DNA of 19,568 nt from Granulicella sp. (GTDB lineage Bacteria > Acidobacteriota > Terriglobia > Terriglobales > Acidobacteriaceae), in the NCBI GenBank assembly GCA_003133205.1, contig PKWK01000337.1, positions 3,880-23,447 of the forward strand, written 5' to 3'. The notes under the pieces are model-generated. The model did not search any database. It was not told where the DNA came from and saw only the letters and a program-made list of their open reading frames with translations. This document shows, one piece after another, positions 6,272 through 15,093 of this stretch (positions within the stretch are counted from its first letter, which is position 1; every line of letters starts with the position of its first letter). Position numbers and translations under genes: made by a program.

Positions 6272-8326
6272 CTAAATTGTGCTGATGTCCAGCATTTCGG
6301 AGCGGGGTGATTTGTGGATGACGCGGAAGATGTGGGCGGGCATGACGTCGGGGCGGAGGGCGACGTAGTTGCTGCGGTCGTGCCACTGGTAGTGGTTGCC
6401 GGTGAGGAGGTCTTCGACGTCGAAGATCTCGTCGTGGGCGATGCCTAGCTGCTTGAGGTCGAGGTCGATCCAGCCGGCCTGCTCGTTGTGGGGATCGAGA
6501 TTGACGGCAACGAGGATGACGTTGGCCGTGCCACCGTCGATGGCGGGAGCGGACTTGGAGTAGGCGATGATCTGCGGGTTGTCGACGTGGTGGAAGTGGA
6601 GCGAGAGGTCGCTTTGCAGCGCGGGGTTGGTGCGGCGGATCTGGTTGAGGCGCGTAACGAGCGGCGCAATGGAGTGCGGGGCCGAGCGTTCCCAGCGGCG
6701 GATCTGGTACTTCTCGCTGTGGAGGTACTCTTCGCTGACGGGCTTGGCAGGAACGTTTTCGCCTAGTTCGTACGCGGGGCCGTAGATGCCGTAGCTGGCG
6801 GCCAGCGTGGTGGCAAGAATGATGCGCTGCATGAAGGCGGGGCGGCCTCCGGTTTGGAGCGAGGCGTGCAGGATGTCGGGGGTGTTGGGCCAGACGTTAG
6901 GGGTGAAGAAGTCGGTGACGGGCGGCTTGGTGATCTCTTCGAAGTAGGCCTGCAGTTCGGGCTTTTCGGTGCGCCACGTGAAGTACGTGTAAGACTGCGT
7001 GAAGCCGCCCTTGGTGAGCGAGTACATGACGTGCGGGCGGGTGAAGGCCTCGGCGAGGAAGATTACGTCGGGTGATTCGGTGTGCAGGTCGGCGATGCAC
7101 CACTCCCAGAAGGGGAGGGCCTTGGTGTGCGGATTGTCGACGCGGAAGACGCGGACGCCGCGGTGAATCCAGAACTGGAAGACGGAGCGGAGTTCGTCCC
7201 ATAGGCCTTTCCAGTCGGGCGATTCAAAGTTGAGCGGGTAGATGTCCTGATACTTTTTGGGCGGGTTCTCGGCGTACTGGATGGTGCCGTCGGGGCGGTG
7301 GATAAACCAGTCGGGATGCTGCTTGACCCAGGGGTGGTCGGGGGAGCACTGGAAGGCGATGTCGAGGGCGATTTCCATGCCGTTGTCGTGGGCTTCGGCG
7401 ACGAGGTGGTCGAAGTCGGCGAAGGTGCCCAGCTTGGAGTAGATGGCTTTGTGGCCGCCTTCGGGCGAGCCGATCGCCCAGGGGCTACCCTCGTCGTCGG
7501 GGTTGGTGGAGGCGGTATTGTTGCGGCCTTTGCGGAAGGCCATGCCGATGGGGTGGATGGGCGGCAGGTAGAGGATGTCGAAGCCCATGGCGGCGATTTC
7601 GGGGAGAAGAAGCTCGACGTCGGCGAAGGTGCCGTGGCGTGAGGGATCCGCGGAGGTCGAGCGGGGGAAGAGTTCGTACCAACTGGAGAAGCGGGCGCGC
7701 TCACGATCGACCCAGAGATGCAGTTCTTTGCCGGCGTCGGAGGCATAGCTGAAGTCGGGATAGCGGGCGGCGAGATCTTCGTCCGCTGGCGTCAGCGGGT
7801 AGTCGTAGAGGGGGGAGTTCTGGTCTGCCAGGGAGCGCAAGGATGCGGCGAGGGACTTCAGTTGTTTGGCGTCGGCGCCTTTGGCTCGGGCCGCGGTCTG
7901 GTCGAGCAGGAGCGCGCCGATGGTGAACGCGACGGGAATGTCCTGCGGCGGCAGGTCGCGCTTCGCGGGGTCGGGACTTGAGGGATCGGGCTGGGCGGCG
8001 AGGCGTTTTTTGAGGTCCGCGCACCAGGTGTCGAAGTGGTCGACCCAGGCCTCAATGGTGTAGATCCATCTGCCGAGTTGATCGACGGTGAAGCTGGCCG
8101 ACCACATGTCGTTGGTCAACTCGGTCATGGGTGTGGAGCGCCACTCGCGTTCGCCGTCGTGCTTGAAGAGGAGGCGGGCGGCTACGTGGTCGTGGCCATC
8201 GGAGAAGATGGCGGCGGTGATGTCGACGCGATCGCCGAGGATGCGGCGCGCGGGGTAGCGGCCGCAATCGACCTGGGGCTTGATCTCTTCGATGATGACT
8301 CGTTTACGGCCTTCGGCGGGTTTCAT
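6272..8326 (-). CDS. glgE: Maltose-1-phosphate maltosyltransferase GlgE
   Basis: This is 684 residues, close to the family length. GlgE (GH13_3) transfers maltosyl units from maltose 1-phosphate to the non-reducing end of an alpha-1,4-glucan in the cytoplasm. The N-terminal part (about 8-100) is the beta-rich domain with KPQVDCGRYPARRILGD. A helical insert follows at 100-190. The catalytic barrel starts near WYELFPRS (216-223). The nucleophile is D397 in FRVDNPHTKALPFW, the acid/base is E426 in VIFLAEAFTRP, and the third acid is D484 in NTPDIL. These numbers lie within a few residues of those I recall for Streptomyces GlgE. The ATG at 8326 has only a weak GGTGA upstream. Its substrate is the product of the TreS-maltokinase encoded downstream on the same strand. 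The plus-strand brnTA pair now separates the two genes. Confidence 0.95.
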   Translation of the reverse strand: MKPAEGRKRVIIEEIKPQVDCGRYPARRILGDRVDITAAIFSDGHDHVAARLLFKHDGEREWRSTPMTELTNDMWSASFTVDQLGRWIYTIEAWVDHFDTWCADLKKRLAAQPDPSSPDPAKRDLPPQDIPVAFTIGALLLDQTAARAKGADAKQLKSLAASLRSLADQNSPLYDYPLTPADEDLAARYPDFSYASDAGKELHLWVDRERARFSSWYELFPRSTSADPSRHGTFADVELLLPEIAAMGFDILYLPPIHPIGMAFRKGRNNTASTNPDDEGSPWAIGSPEGGHKAIYSKLGTFADFDHLVAEAHDNGMEIALDIAFQCSPDHPWVKQHPDWFIHRPDGTIQYAENPPKKYQDIYPLNFESPDWKGLWDELRSVFQFWIHRGVRVFRVDNPHTKALPFWEWCIADLHTESPDVIFLAEAFTRPHVMYSLTKGGFTQSYTYFTWRTEKPELQAYFEEITKPPVTDFFTPNVWPNTPDILHASLQTGGRPAFMQRIILATTLAASYGIYGPAYELGENVPAKPVSEEYLHSEKYQIRRWERSAPHSIAPLVTRLNQIRRTNPALQSDLSLHFHHVDNPQIIAYSKSAPAIDGGTANVILVAVNLDPHNEQAGWIDLDLKQLGIAHDEIFDVEDLLTGNHYQWHDRSNYVALRPDVMPAHIFRVIHKSPRSEMLDISTI

Positions 8327-8535
8327 TTTGTTCGGTTCACCAGGATGCGCTGCATATCTTTCATTTGTATAGGAAAGCTCATTGGTTGTTTAGGCCGCTC
8401 GATGCATCTTACCGAAGAGTCGCGTGGATTGGTTCTGGACGACGGGCCGCGAGGCGCTCACTGGAGAGATGCGCAGTTCGGGGTCCGCGGTTGTCGAACG
8501 CATGAAACGAGAGCGCGCAGAGCACGGAGAGGGTT
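8327..8535. other. Divergent intergenic region between glgE and the GH15 gene
   Basis: These 209 bases must hold promoters for both arms of the cluster. On the minus strand a TATACA about 50 bases before glgE could be a -10 box, but no matching -35 is visible. On the plus strand I find no convincing hexamer pair. The GH15 Shine-Dalgarno GGAGAGGG is at 8526-8533. No clear operator symmetry was found. Confidence 0.4.
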
Positions 8536-10497
8536 ATGGCACGAGGCAAGACGGTTCGCCGGCCGGACAGCGGTAGCCAAGCCCGGCTACATGGAACAGC
8601 GATTGAAGATTATGCGCTGATCGGGGATTGCGAGACGGCCGCGCTGGTCTCGCGGGAGGGCCCGATCGATTGGCTTTGCTGGCCGACGTTCTCTTCCCCG
8701 GCATGCTTTGCGGCGCTGGTGGGGACGTGCGATCACGGTTTCTGGAGGATCGCGCCCAAGGGCAAGGTGAAGGAGAGCCGGCGGCAGTACAGAGACGAGA
8801 CTCTGATCGTTGAAACGATCTTCGAGACATCGGGCGGTGAGGTATGTGTCACAGACTTCATGCCTCCGCGGCAGCGCCACTCGCAGCTTGTGCGCATTGT
8901 GCGCGGCGTGCGTGGCAGCGTTCGGATGCGGATGGACCCGGCGATTCGTTTCGACTATGGGCGGACGGTGCCGTGGGTGACGTCGAACAGCAAATTGCGT
9001 GCGGTGGCGGGCTCGGACATGATCGTGCTGCAGACGAAGGCGCCGCTGCATGGCGAGGGCCCGACCACAGTCAGCGAGTTTATGGTGCGCAAGGGCCAGA
9101 CGATGGCGTTCACGCTGACGTACTGTTCGTCGCTGGAGAAGACACCGCGAGAGAGTTCGGCCAAAAAGGCGCTGAAGGATACGCAGCGGTTCTGGACGCG
9201 CTGGCTGGGAAAGAATACGTATCGCGGCGAGTACGCGGCGGCGGTATCGCGATCGCTGATGACGCTGAAGGCGTTGACCTACAGGCCGACGGGCGGGATT
9301 GTTGCGGCGGTGACCACTTCCCTGCCGGAGAAGATCGGAGGCGCGCGCAACTGGGACTATCGTTACTGCTGGCTGCGCGATACGGCGTTCACGCTGCTGG
9401 TGCTGCTACGCGCGGGCTATCGCGATGAGGCGGTGGCGTGGCGGCGGTGGCTACTGCGAGCGGTTGCGGGCGCACCGGACCAGGTGCAGGCCATCTATGG
9501 CCTCTCCGGCGAGCGCGACATCGTTGAGTGGGAGGCGGAGTGGCTGCCGGGTTACGAGAATTCGCGCCCGGTGCGAATTGGCAATGGGGCTGCGGAGCAG
9601 TTTCAGTTGGATGTGTTTGGCGAGGTGGCGTCGGCGCTGGCACGGATGCCCGAGGCGGAGGACGACATACGGGTCTCCGCGGCTGAAGTACAGATTGCGC
9701 TGGCGAATCATCTGTGCAAGGTATGGCAACTGCCGGATGAGGGGATTTGGGAGGTGCGCGGAGGGACGAAGCACTTTGTCCACTCGAAGGTGATGGCGTG
9801 GGTTGCGCTGGATCGCGCGATCCAGTTTGTCGAGTGCAGGAGAGACGAGGAGCGCGATCCAAAAACAAGGAGGGAGTGGGCGCACGATGTGGCGCGCTGG
9901 AAGAGGGTGCGCGCGACGATCCACAAGGAGGTTTGCGCGAAGGGATTCGATAAGAGGTTGAACAGCTTTGTGCAGTCGTACGGCTCGAAGGCGCTGGATG
10001 CGTCGTGCCTGAGGATTGCGCTGGTGGGGTTTCTACCGGCGACGGACCCGCGCATACGCGGCACCGTGGAGGCGATTGAGAAACGGCTGATGACGAACGG
10101 ATTTGTGAAGCGGTACAACACGCGCCAGACCGAGGACGGATTGACGGGCAGCGAGGGTCAGTTCCTGGCGTGCAGCTTCTGGATGGTCGCGAATCTATGG
10201 CTGATTGGGCGCAAGGACGACGCCAGGGCGCTGTTCGAGCGGCTGCTTGCGCTGCGCAACGATGTGGGCTTGCTCTCGGAAGAGTACGACTCGGACGCCG
10301 GGCGCATGGTCGGGAATTTCCCGCAGGCGCTTTCGCATATCTCGCTGATCCATGCGGCATTCGCGATGGCAGGTGATTGGGTCCCGCAACGTGCGGGCGA
10401 GGGCGCCGGTGGCGATGCGAAGTCCGCGAAAAAGAGCGGAGTGACTCGCGATCGGGAGGCGAAGGGTACAACCAAAGGGCGCTCGAAGCGCTCCTAA
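8536..10497 (+). CDS. GH15 family glycoside hydrolase (glucoamylase or trehalase type)
   Basis: This is 653 residues from an ATG with a good Shine-Dalgarno (GGAGAG, five to six bases away). The N-terminal beta domain opens with the family signature IEDYALIGDCETAALVSREG (residues 23-42) and IDWLCWP (44-50). The (alpha/alpha)6 barrel has RNWDYRYCWLRD (271-282). The general acid is E406 in DEGIWEVRGG, and the likely base is E582 in GLLSEEYD. No signal peptide is visible, so it should act in the cytoplasm. GH15 enzymes of this bacterial type include both glucan 1,4-alpha-glucosidases and trehalases, and the sequence alone does not decide. Next to treY and treZ, either glucan trimming or trehalose breakdown makes sense. 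The last 35 or so residues are a Lys/Arg/Gly-rich tail after the catalytic domain. treY follows 76 bases later. Confidence 0.88.
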   Translation: MARGKTVRRPDSGSQARLHGTAIEDYALIGDCETAALVSREGPIDWLCWPTFSSPACFAALVGTCDHGFWRIAPKGKVKESRRQYRDETLIVETIFETSGGEVCVTDFMPPRQRHSQLVRIVRGVRGSVRMRMDPAIRFDYGRTVPWVTSNSKLRAVAGSDMIVLQTKAPLHGEGPTTVSEFMVRKGQTMAFTLTYCSSLEKTPRESSAKKALKDTQRFWTRWLGKNTYRGEYAAAVSRSLMTLKALTYRPTGGIVAAVTTSLPEKIGGARNWDYRYCWLRDTAFTLLVLLRAGYRDEAVAWRRWLLRAVAGAPDQVQAIYGLSGERDIVEWEAEWLPGYENSRPVRIGNGAAEQFQLDVFGEVASALARMPEAEDDIRVSAAEVQIALANHLCKVWQLPDEGIWEVRGGTKHFVHSKVMAWVALDRAIQFVECRRDEERDPKTRREWAHDVARWKRVRATIHKEVCAKGFDKRLNSFVQSYGSKALDASCLRIALVGFLPATDPRIRGTVEAIEKRLMTNGFVKRYNTRQTEDGLTGSEGQFLACSFWMVANLWLIGRKDDARALFERLLALRNDVGLLSEEYDSDAGRMVGNFPQALSHISLIHAAFAMAGDWVPQRAGEGAGGDAKSAKKSGVTRDREAKGTTKGRSKRS

Positions 10498-10573
10498 CAG
10501 GTATGCGTTGCTGAGGATTGTGGTCGGCGACTCCCCACAAAGCTCTGTTAACACTTGATGTCCGACACGGCCC

Positions 10574-13252
10574 ATGCCAATCATTCCATGTTCGACCTAC
10601 CGCCTGCAGTTGCACAGGGGTTTCAACTTCGACGACGCCGCGAGCATCGCCCGCTATCTGCGCGACCTTGGCATCTCGCATGTTTATAGCTCGCCGTATC
10701 TGGAGGCGGCGCCGGGAAGCGCGCATGGCTACGATGTGGTCGACCATCAACGGGTGAACATGGAGTTGGGCGGAGCGGAGGGGCACGAGCGCTTCTGCAA
10801 GCGGCTGGGCGAGGCGGGCCTGGGGCAGGTGCTCGATATTGTGCCCAACCACATGTCGCTGGGCAAGGAGAACCGCTACTGGTGGGACGTGATGGAGAAC
10901 GGCGAGTCGAGCCGTTACGCGTCGTTCTTCGACATCGACTGGCAGTCGCACGAGGAGCGCCTGCGCAACAAGGTGCTGGTGCCGGTGCTGGCGGACCAGT
11001 ATGGGAAGGTGCTGCAGGTTGGCGATATCAAGCTGGTGCGGCACGGCAACAGTTTTCAGGTGGAGTACGGAGAGCAGAAGCTGCCGGTGGCGCCGCAGTC
11101 CTTGCTGACGATTCTGGGGAAGGCGGCGGAATATGCGAAGTCGGACACGCTGAGTTTTCTTGCGGCGTCGTTCGGTCGTCTGCCCTCGCCGGAGTACGCG
11201 GACCGGCGCACGATTCTGGCGCGGCATCGGGACAAACTCGTGCTCAAGGGTCTGCTGTCGCGGCTGTGCCTGGAGGAGCCGGGAATCGGCGAGGCGCTCG
11301 ACCAGGCGGTGGCAGAACTGAACGAGAACAGGGATGCGCTGGATGAATTTCTGAATCAGCAGAACTATCGGCTGGCGTACTGGAAGGCGGCGGACCAACA
11401 GCTTGGGTACAGGCGATTCTTCGACGTGAATACGCTGATCGGACTGCGTATGGAGCGCGAGCACGTCTTCGAAGAGACGCATGCGCTGGTGCTGGACTGG
11501 CTGCGGCGCGGCGTGCTGGATGGTGTGCGCGTCGATCATCCGGATGGGTTGCGCGATCCGCTGCAATACTTCAATCGCCTGCGCGAACATTCGCCGAATG
11601 CGTGGATCGTCGGCGAAAAGATTCTGGAGCCGGGTGAGTTTCTGCGCGAGAGCTGGCCGATTGAAGGAACCAGCGGATACGACTTTCTCAACGTTGCGCT
11701 GGGAGTGATGGTGTCGCCGGATGGGATGAAGGAGTTGGACGAGATTTATGAGGAGTTCACCTCGGAGCCGTCGGAGTTCCGCGCGATTGCGCACGAGAAG
11801 AAGATCAATGCGACCCAGGAGGCGCTGGGCAGCGACGTAAACCGGCTGACGTCGCTGCTGGTCGAAATTTGCGAGGCCAACCGGGACCAGCGCGACTACA
11901 CGCGGGCGGAGATGCGGCGGGCTATACGCGAGATTGCGGCGTGCTTCGCGGTCTACCGGAGCTACGTTGCGCCTGCTCGGGGAGAGATTACGGATGAGGA
12001 TCGCGGATATATCGAGCGGGCGATCGAGTGCGCCAAGCAGAAGCGGCGAGACATCGGCGCGGGGCTGTTCGACTTCATGCGCGGCGTGTTGACGCTGGAG
12101 GTGAAGGGCAAGCAGGAAGCGGAGTTCCTGATGCGGTTCCAGCAGTTCACGCCGCCGGTGATGGCGAAGGGCGTGGAGGACACGGCGTTCTACTGCTACA
12201 ACCGGCTGGTGGCGATGTGCGAGGTTGGGTGCGATCCTGGGTCGAACGGCATCGGCGTGGCGGAGTTCCACGCGTATAACGCGAAGATGCAGGCGACGCA
12301 TCCGCATACGATGCTTACGCTTTCGACGCACGACACCAAGCGCAGCGATGACGTGCGGGCGCGGCTGGCGGTGCTCACGGAGATGCCGGCGAAGTTTGGC
12401 GGGGCGCTGAACCGCTGGTCGCGGATGAATAACGATCTGCGGACGGAGTTGTTTGGCGGCGGACCCGGCGATATGCCCGACCGCAACACCGAGTACTTGC
12501 TATACCAGACGCTGATTGGCGCGTGGCCGATCACGATTGAGCGGATGCAGGAGTACATGCTGAAGGCAGTGCGCGAGGCCAAGCAGAAGACCTCGTGGAC
12601 GGCTAACAATGCGGAGTTTGAGGATGCGCTGCATCAATTTATCGAGGCGGTGATGCGGTACGCGCCTTTCGTAACCGATCTTGAGCGGTTTGTGGACGAG
12701 ATGAAGGATGCAGGACGGGTAAACTCGCTGGCGCAGACGCTGATGAAGCACACGGCGCCGGGCGTGCCCGATTTGTACCAGGGATCGGAGCTGTGGGACC
12801 TTACGCTGGTTGATCCGGACAATCGCCGGCCGGTGGATTATGGGCTGCGCACGAAGCTGTTGCGGGAGATGCTTCGGCTGTCCGCGACTGGAGCCGCGGC
12901 CGAGGCGATGCGGCGCGCGGACGAGGGACTGCCCAAGCTGTGGACCATCCACCAGGCGCTGTGTTTGCGGCGCGAGCGGCCGGAGAGCTTTGGCGCGCAG
13001 GCGGCCTACACGCCGCTGAAGGTGGAGGGTGCGAACGCAGGACATGTGATCGCGTATCTGCGCGGCGAGAGCGTGGCGACGATTGTGCCGCGACTTGTGA
13101 CGGTGCTCGGCGGAGAATGGGGAGAGACGGCTGTCGAACTGCCGCTGGGCCGATGGACGAACCGGCTAACGGGCGCGGCCGTGGCAGGCGGCAAGGTTGG
13201 GATGAAGGAGGCGTTGCGAGATTTTCCGGTAGCGCTTCTGGTGAGGGATTGA
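10574..13252 (+). CDS. treY: Malto-oligosyltrehalose synthase TreY
   Basis: This 892-residue GH13_26 enzyme isomerises the reducing-end alpha-1,4 bond of a malto-oligosaccharide to alpha-1,1, giving a trehalosyl end. The start MPIIPCSTYRLQLHRGFNFD and the segment SHVYSSPYLEAAPGSAHGYD (35-54) are diagnostic. The conserved LDIVPNHM is at 87-94. The nucleophile is D321 in GVRVDHPDGLRDP, the acid/base is E348 in WIVGEKIL, and the third acid is D587 in LSTHDTKRSDD. The C-terminal PGVPDLYQGSELWDLTLVDP is also typical, and the protein is somewhat longer than many TreY. No clear Shine-Dalgarno precedes the ATG at 10574. It is co-directional with the GH15 gene upstream and treZ 95 bases downstream. 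Its product is the substrate of TreZ. Confidence 0.96.
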   Translation: MPIIPCSTYRLQLHRGFNFDDAASIARYLRDLGISHVYSSPYLEAAPGSAHGYDVVDHQRVNMELGGAEGHERFCKRLGEAGLGQVLDIVPNHMSLGKENRYWWDVMENGESSRYASFFDIDWQSHEERLRNKVLVPVLADQYGKVLQVGDIKLVRHGNSFQVEYGEQKLPVAPQSLLTILGKAAEYAKSDTLSFLAASFGRLPSPEYADRRTILARHRDKLVLKGLLSRLCLEEPGIGEALDQAVAELNENRDALDEFLNQQNYRLAYWKAADQQLGYRRFFDVNTLIGLRMEREHVFEETHALVLDWLRRGVLDGVRVDHPDGLRDPLQYFNRLREHSPNAWIVGEKILEPGEFLRESWPIEGTSGYDFLNVALGVMVSPDGMKELDEIYEEFTSEPSEFRAIAHEKKINATQEALGSDVNRLTSLLVEICEANRDQRDYTRAEMRRAIREIAACFAVYRSYVAPARGEITDEDRGYIERAIECAKQKRRDIGAGLFDFMRGVLTLEVKGKQEAEFLMRFQQFTPPVMAKGVEDTAFYCYNRLVAMCEVGCDPGSNGIGVAEFHAYNAKMQATHPHTMLTLSTHDTKRSDDVRARLAVLTEMPAKFGGALNRWSRMNNDLRTELFGGGPGDMPDRNTEYLLYQTLIGAWPITIERMQEYMLKAVREAKQKTSWTANNAEFEDALHQFIEAVMRYAPFVTDLERFVDEMKDAGRVNSLAQTLMKHTAPGVPDLYQGSELWDLTLVDPDNRRPVDYGLRTKLLREMLRLSATGAAAEAMRRADEGLPKLWTIHQALCLRRERPESFGAQAAYTPLKVEGANAGHVIAYLRGESVATIVPRLVTVLGGEWGETAVELPLGRWTNRLTGAAVAGGKVGMKEALRDFPVALLVRD

Positions 13253-13271
13253 GGCGAAGGCCGGATTAGGG

Positions 13272-13327
13272 ATCAGCTTTCAGGTATCAGCTATGAGGCA
13301 TGAGGTGTGAACCATGAGGAAACTGGG
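13272..13327 (+). repeat. Degenerate 14-base tandem repeat between treY and treZ
   Basis: Four consecutive 14-base units start at 13272, 13286, 13300 and 13314. They read ATCAGCTTTCAGGT, ATCAGCTATGAGGC, ATGAGGTGTGAACC and ATGAGGAAACTGGG. The first two match at 11 of 14 positions; the later two are more diverged. The tract fills most of the 95-base gap between the two genes. Its role is unknown; it looks like a small microsatellite-like expansion. Confidence 0.5.
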
Positions 13328-13347
13328 GGCGGTGGGGGCGATGAGCG

Positions 13348-15093
13348 ATGCATGAGTTTAGGGTGTGGGCACCGGGAGCGAAGAAGGTGTCCGTGAAGGT
13401 CGGGGATGGGCTGCATGCGATGGAGGGGCCGGACGAGCGTGGATGGTGGAAGGCTTCGGTGGCGGACGCGGGGGCGGGCTCGGATTACGGATTCCAACTC
13501 GACGACAATCCCGCGGTGTATCCCGATCCGCGCAGCCAGTGGCAGCCGCAAGGGGTGCATGCCGTGTCGCGCGTCTACGACCATAAGACGTTTGCGTGGC
13601 ACGACAAGCCCTGGACGGCGCCTCCGCTGGCGGGTGCGATTCACTATGAGATGCATGTCGGCACGTTTACTCCGGGAGGCACGTTCGATAGCGCGATCGA
13701 GCGCCTGGACTATCTTTTTGAGCTGGGCATCACGCACATCGAGTTGATGCCGGTGGCGGCGTTCGCAGGGGACCGCGGATGGGGGTACGACGGCGTCGAC
13801 CTGTATGCGGTGGCCGAGCACTATGGCGGGCCGGATGGGTTGAAGCGTTTTGTCGATGCGTGCCATGTGCGCGGCCTGGCGGCGGTGCTGGATGTGGTCT
13901 ACAACCACTTCGGGCCGGTGGGTGCGTACGCGGGAAAATTTGGGCCATATATGACTGATCGCCACTGCACGCCGTGGGGCGACGCGGTGAACCTCGAGGG
14001 GCCATGGAGCGACGAGGTGCGACGCTTCTTCATCGACAACGCGCTGATGTGGATGCGCGACTTCCACATTGACGGGCTGCGGCTGGATGCGGTGCATGGA
14101 TTTGTCGACCGCTCGGCGATCAACTTTCTGGAGCAATTGTCGGCGGAGGTGGAGGTGCTGGCGGCGACGCTTGGCCGCAGGCTGGTGCTGATCGCGGAGA
14201 GTGATCTGAACGATCCGCGCGTGGTGAGGCCGCGCGAGGCGGGCGGATACGGGATTGATGCGCAGTGGAGCGACGACTTCCACCATGCGCTGTTTACTGT
14301 GTTGCACCACGAAGAGGGTTGGGGCTACTACTCGGACTTCGGGACTCTCGAGAAACTGGTGAAGTCGCTGACGCATGTCTTCGTGTACGACGGGGAGTAC
14401 TCGAAGTACCGGCGGCGGCGGCATGGCAGGCCGGTGGAGGGGCTGTCGGCGCACCGCTTTCTCGGGTTCATCCAGAATCACGACCAGGTGGGCAATCGCG
14501 CGACGGGCGACCGGCTGGAGCAGATTGTGGGGATGGATGCCGCGAAGGTGGCGGCGGGGATTGTGCTGACGGCTCCGTTTGTGCCGCTGATCTTCCAGGG
14601 CGAGGAGTTTGCGGCGTCCACACCCTTTCTTTATTTTGCGGATCACGATGATCCTGAGATGGCGAAGGCGGTCTCCGCGGGACGCAAGAAGGAGTTTGCG
14701 GCGTTTGGATTCGAGGCGCAGGAGGTTCCTGATCCGGAGGCGCGTGAGACGTTCGAGCGTTCCAGGTTGAACTGGAAGGAGGTTGGCGAGGGGAGTCACA
14801 AGGAGATGCTGGAGTGGTATCGCGCGCTGATTCATCTGCGGCGCAGGTCCGTTTCTCTGAACGACGGCGACATGGGGCACATCAAGGTGCGCTTCGATGA
14901 GCAGAAGCGCTGGCTGGTGATGGACCGCGGCAGCGTGCAGGTGTTGGTGAACCTTGGGCAGCAGGATGCGAGCTTTGAGCTGCCGGCAGGGTTTTGCGTG
15001 GCGCTGGTGTCGCGGAACGGGGTGGACGGCGAGGCGGGGAAGATTCTGCTTCCTCCAACTACGCTGGCGGTGCTGTCGAGCGAACTGGAATAG
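13348..15093 (+). CDS. treZ: Malto-oligosyltrehalose trehalohydrolase TreZ
   Basis: This 581-residue GH13_10 enzyme cuts trehalose from the trehalosyl end made by TreY. Residues 1-90 are the N-terminal carbohydrate-binding-like domain (HEFRVWAPGAKKVSVKV). The barrel follows with IHYEMHVGTFTPGGTFDSAI (98-117) and LDVVYNHFGPVG (181-192). The nucleophile is D247 in GLRLDAVHGF, the acid/base is E284 in LIAESDLNDPR, and the third acid is D379 in IQNHDQVGNRA. The DWG-like segment GDRGWGYDGVDLYA (141-154) is also characteristic. Length and all catalytic residues are normal. A G-rich stretch just upstream (GGGGGCG) may serve as the ribosome site. It closes the plus-strand trehalose arm; no debranching enzyme gene follows it. 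Confidence 0.96.
   Translation: MHEFRVWAPGAKKVSVKVGDGLHAMEGPDERGWWKASVADAGAGSDYGFQLDDNPAVYPDPRSQWQPQGVHAVSRVYDHKTFAWHDKPWTAPPLAGAIHYEMHVGTFTPGGTFDSAIERLDYLFELGITHIELMPVAAFAGDRGWGYDGVDLYAVAEHYGGPDGLKRFVDACHVRGLAAVLDVVYNHFGPVGAYAGKFGPYMTDRHCTPWGDAVNLEGPWSDEVRRFFIDNALMWMRDFHIDGLRLDAVHGFVDRSAINFLEQLSAEVEVLAATLGRRLVLIAESDLNDPRVVRPREAGGYGIDAQWSDDFHHALFTVLHHEEGWGYYSDFGTLEKLVKSLTHVFVYDGEYSKYRRRRHGRPVEGLSAHRFLGFIQNHDQVGNRATGDRLEQIVGMDAAKVAAGIVLTAPFVPLIFQGEEFAASTPFLYFADHDDPEMAKAVSAGRKKEFAAFGFEAQEVPDPEARETFERSRLNWKEVGEGSHKEMLEWYRALIHLRRRSVSLNDGDMGHIKVRFDEQKRWLVMDRGSVQVLVNLGQQDASFELPAGFCVALVSRNGVDGEAGKILLPPTTLAVLSSELE

Noticed and set aside
10516..10545. TTGTGG and CCACAA inverted arms between the GH15 gene and treY as a terminator.
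   Set aside because: The stem is short, the loop is long and no T-run follows, so it is not a credible terminator.
9389..12331. A 980-residue open frame on the minus strand across the GH15 and treY genes.
   Set aside because: It is Arg/His/Pro-rich without any domain, and lies antisense to two genes with complete catalytic motifs. Long antisense frames are expected where GC-rich codons make stops rare.
13291..14880. A 529-residue minus-strand frame opposite treZ.
   Set aside because: It is Arg/His/Pro-rich, has no family features, and is fully antisense to a well-supported gene.
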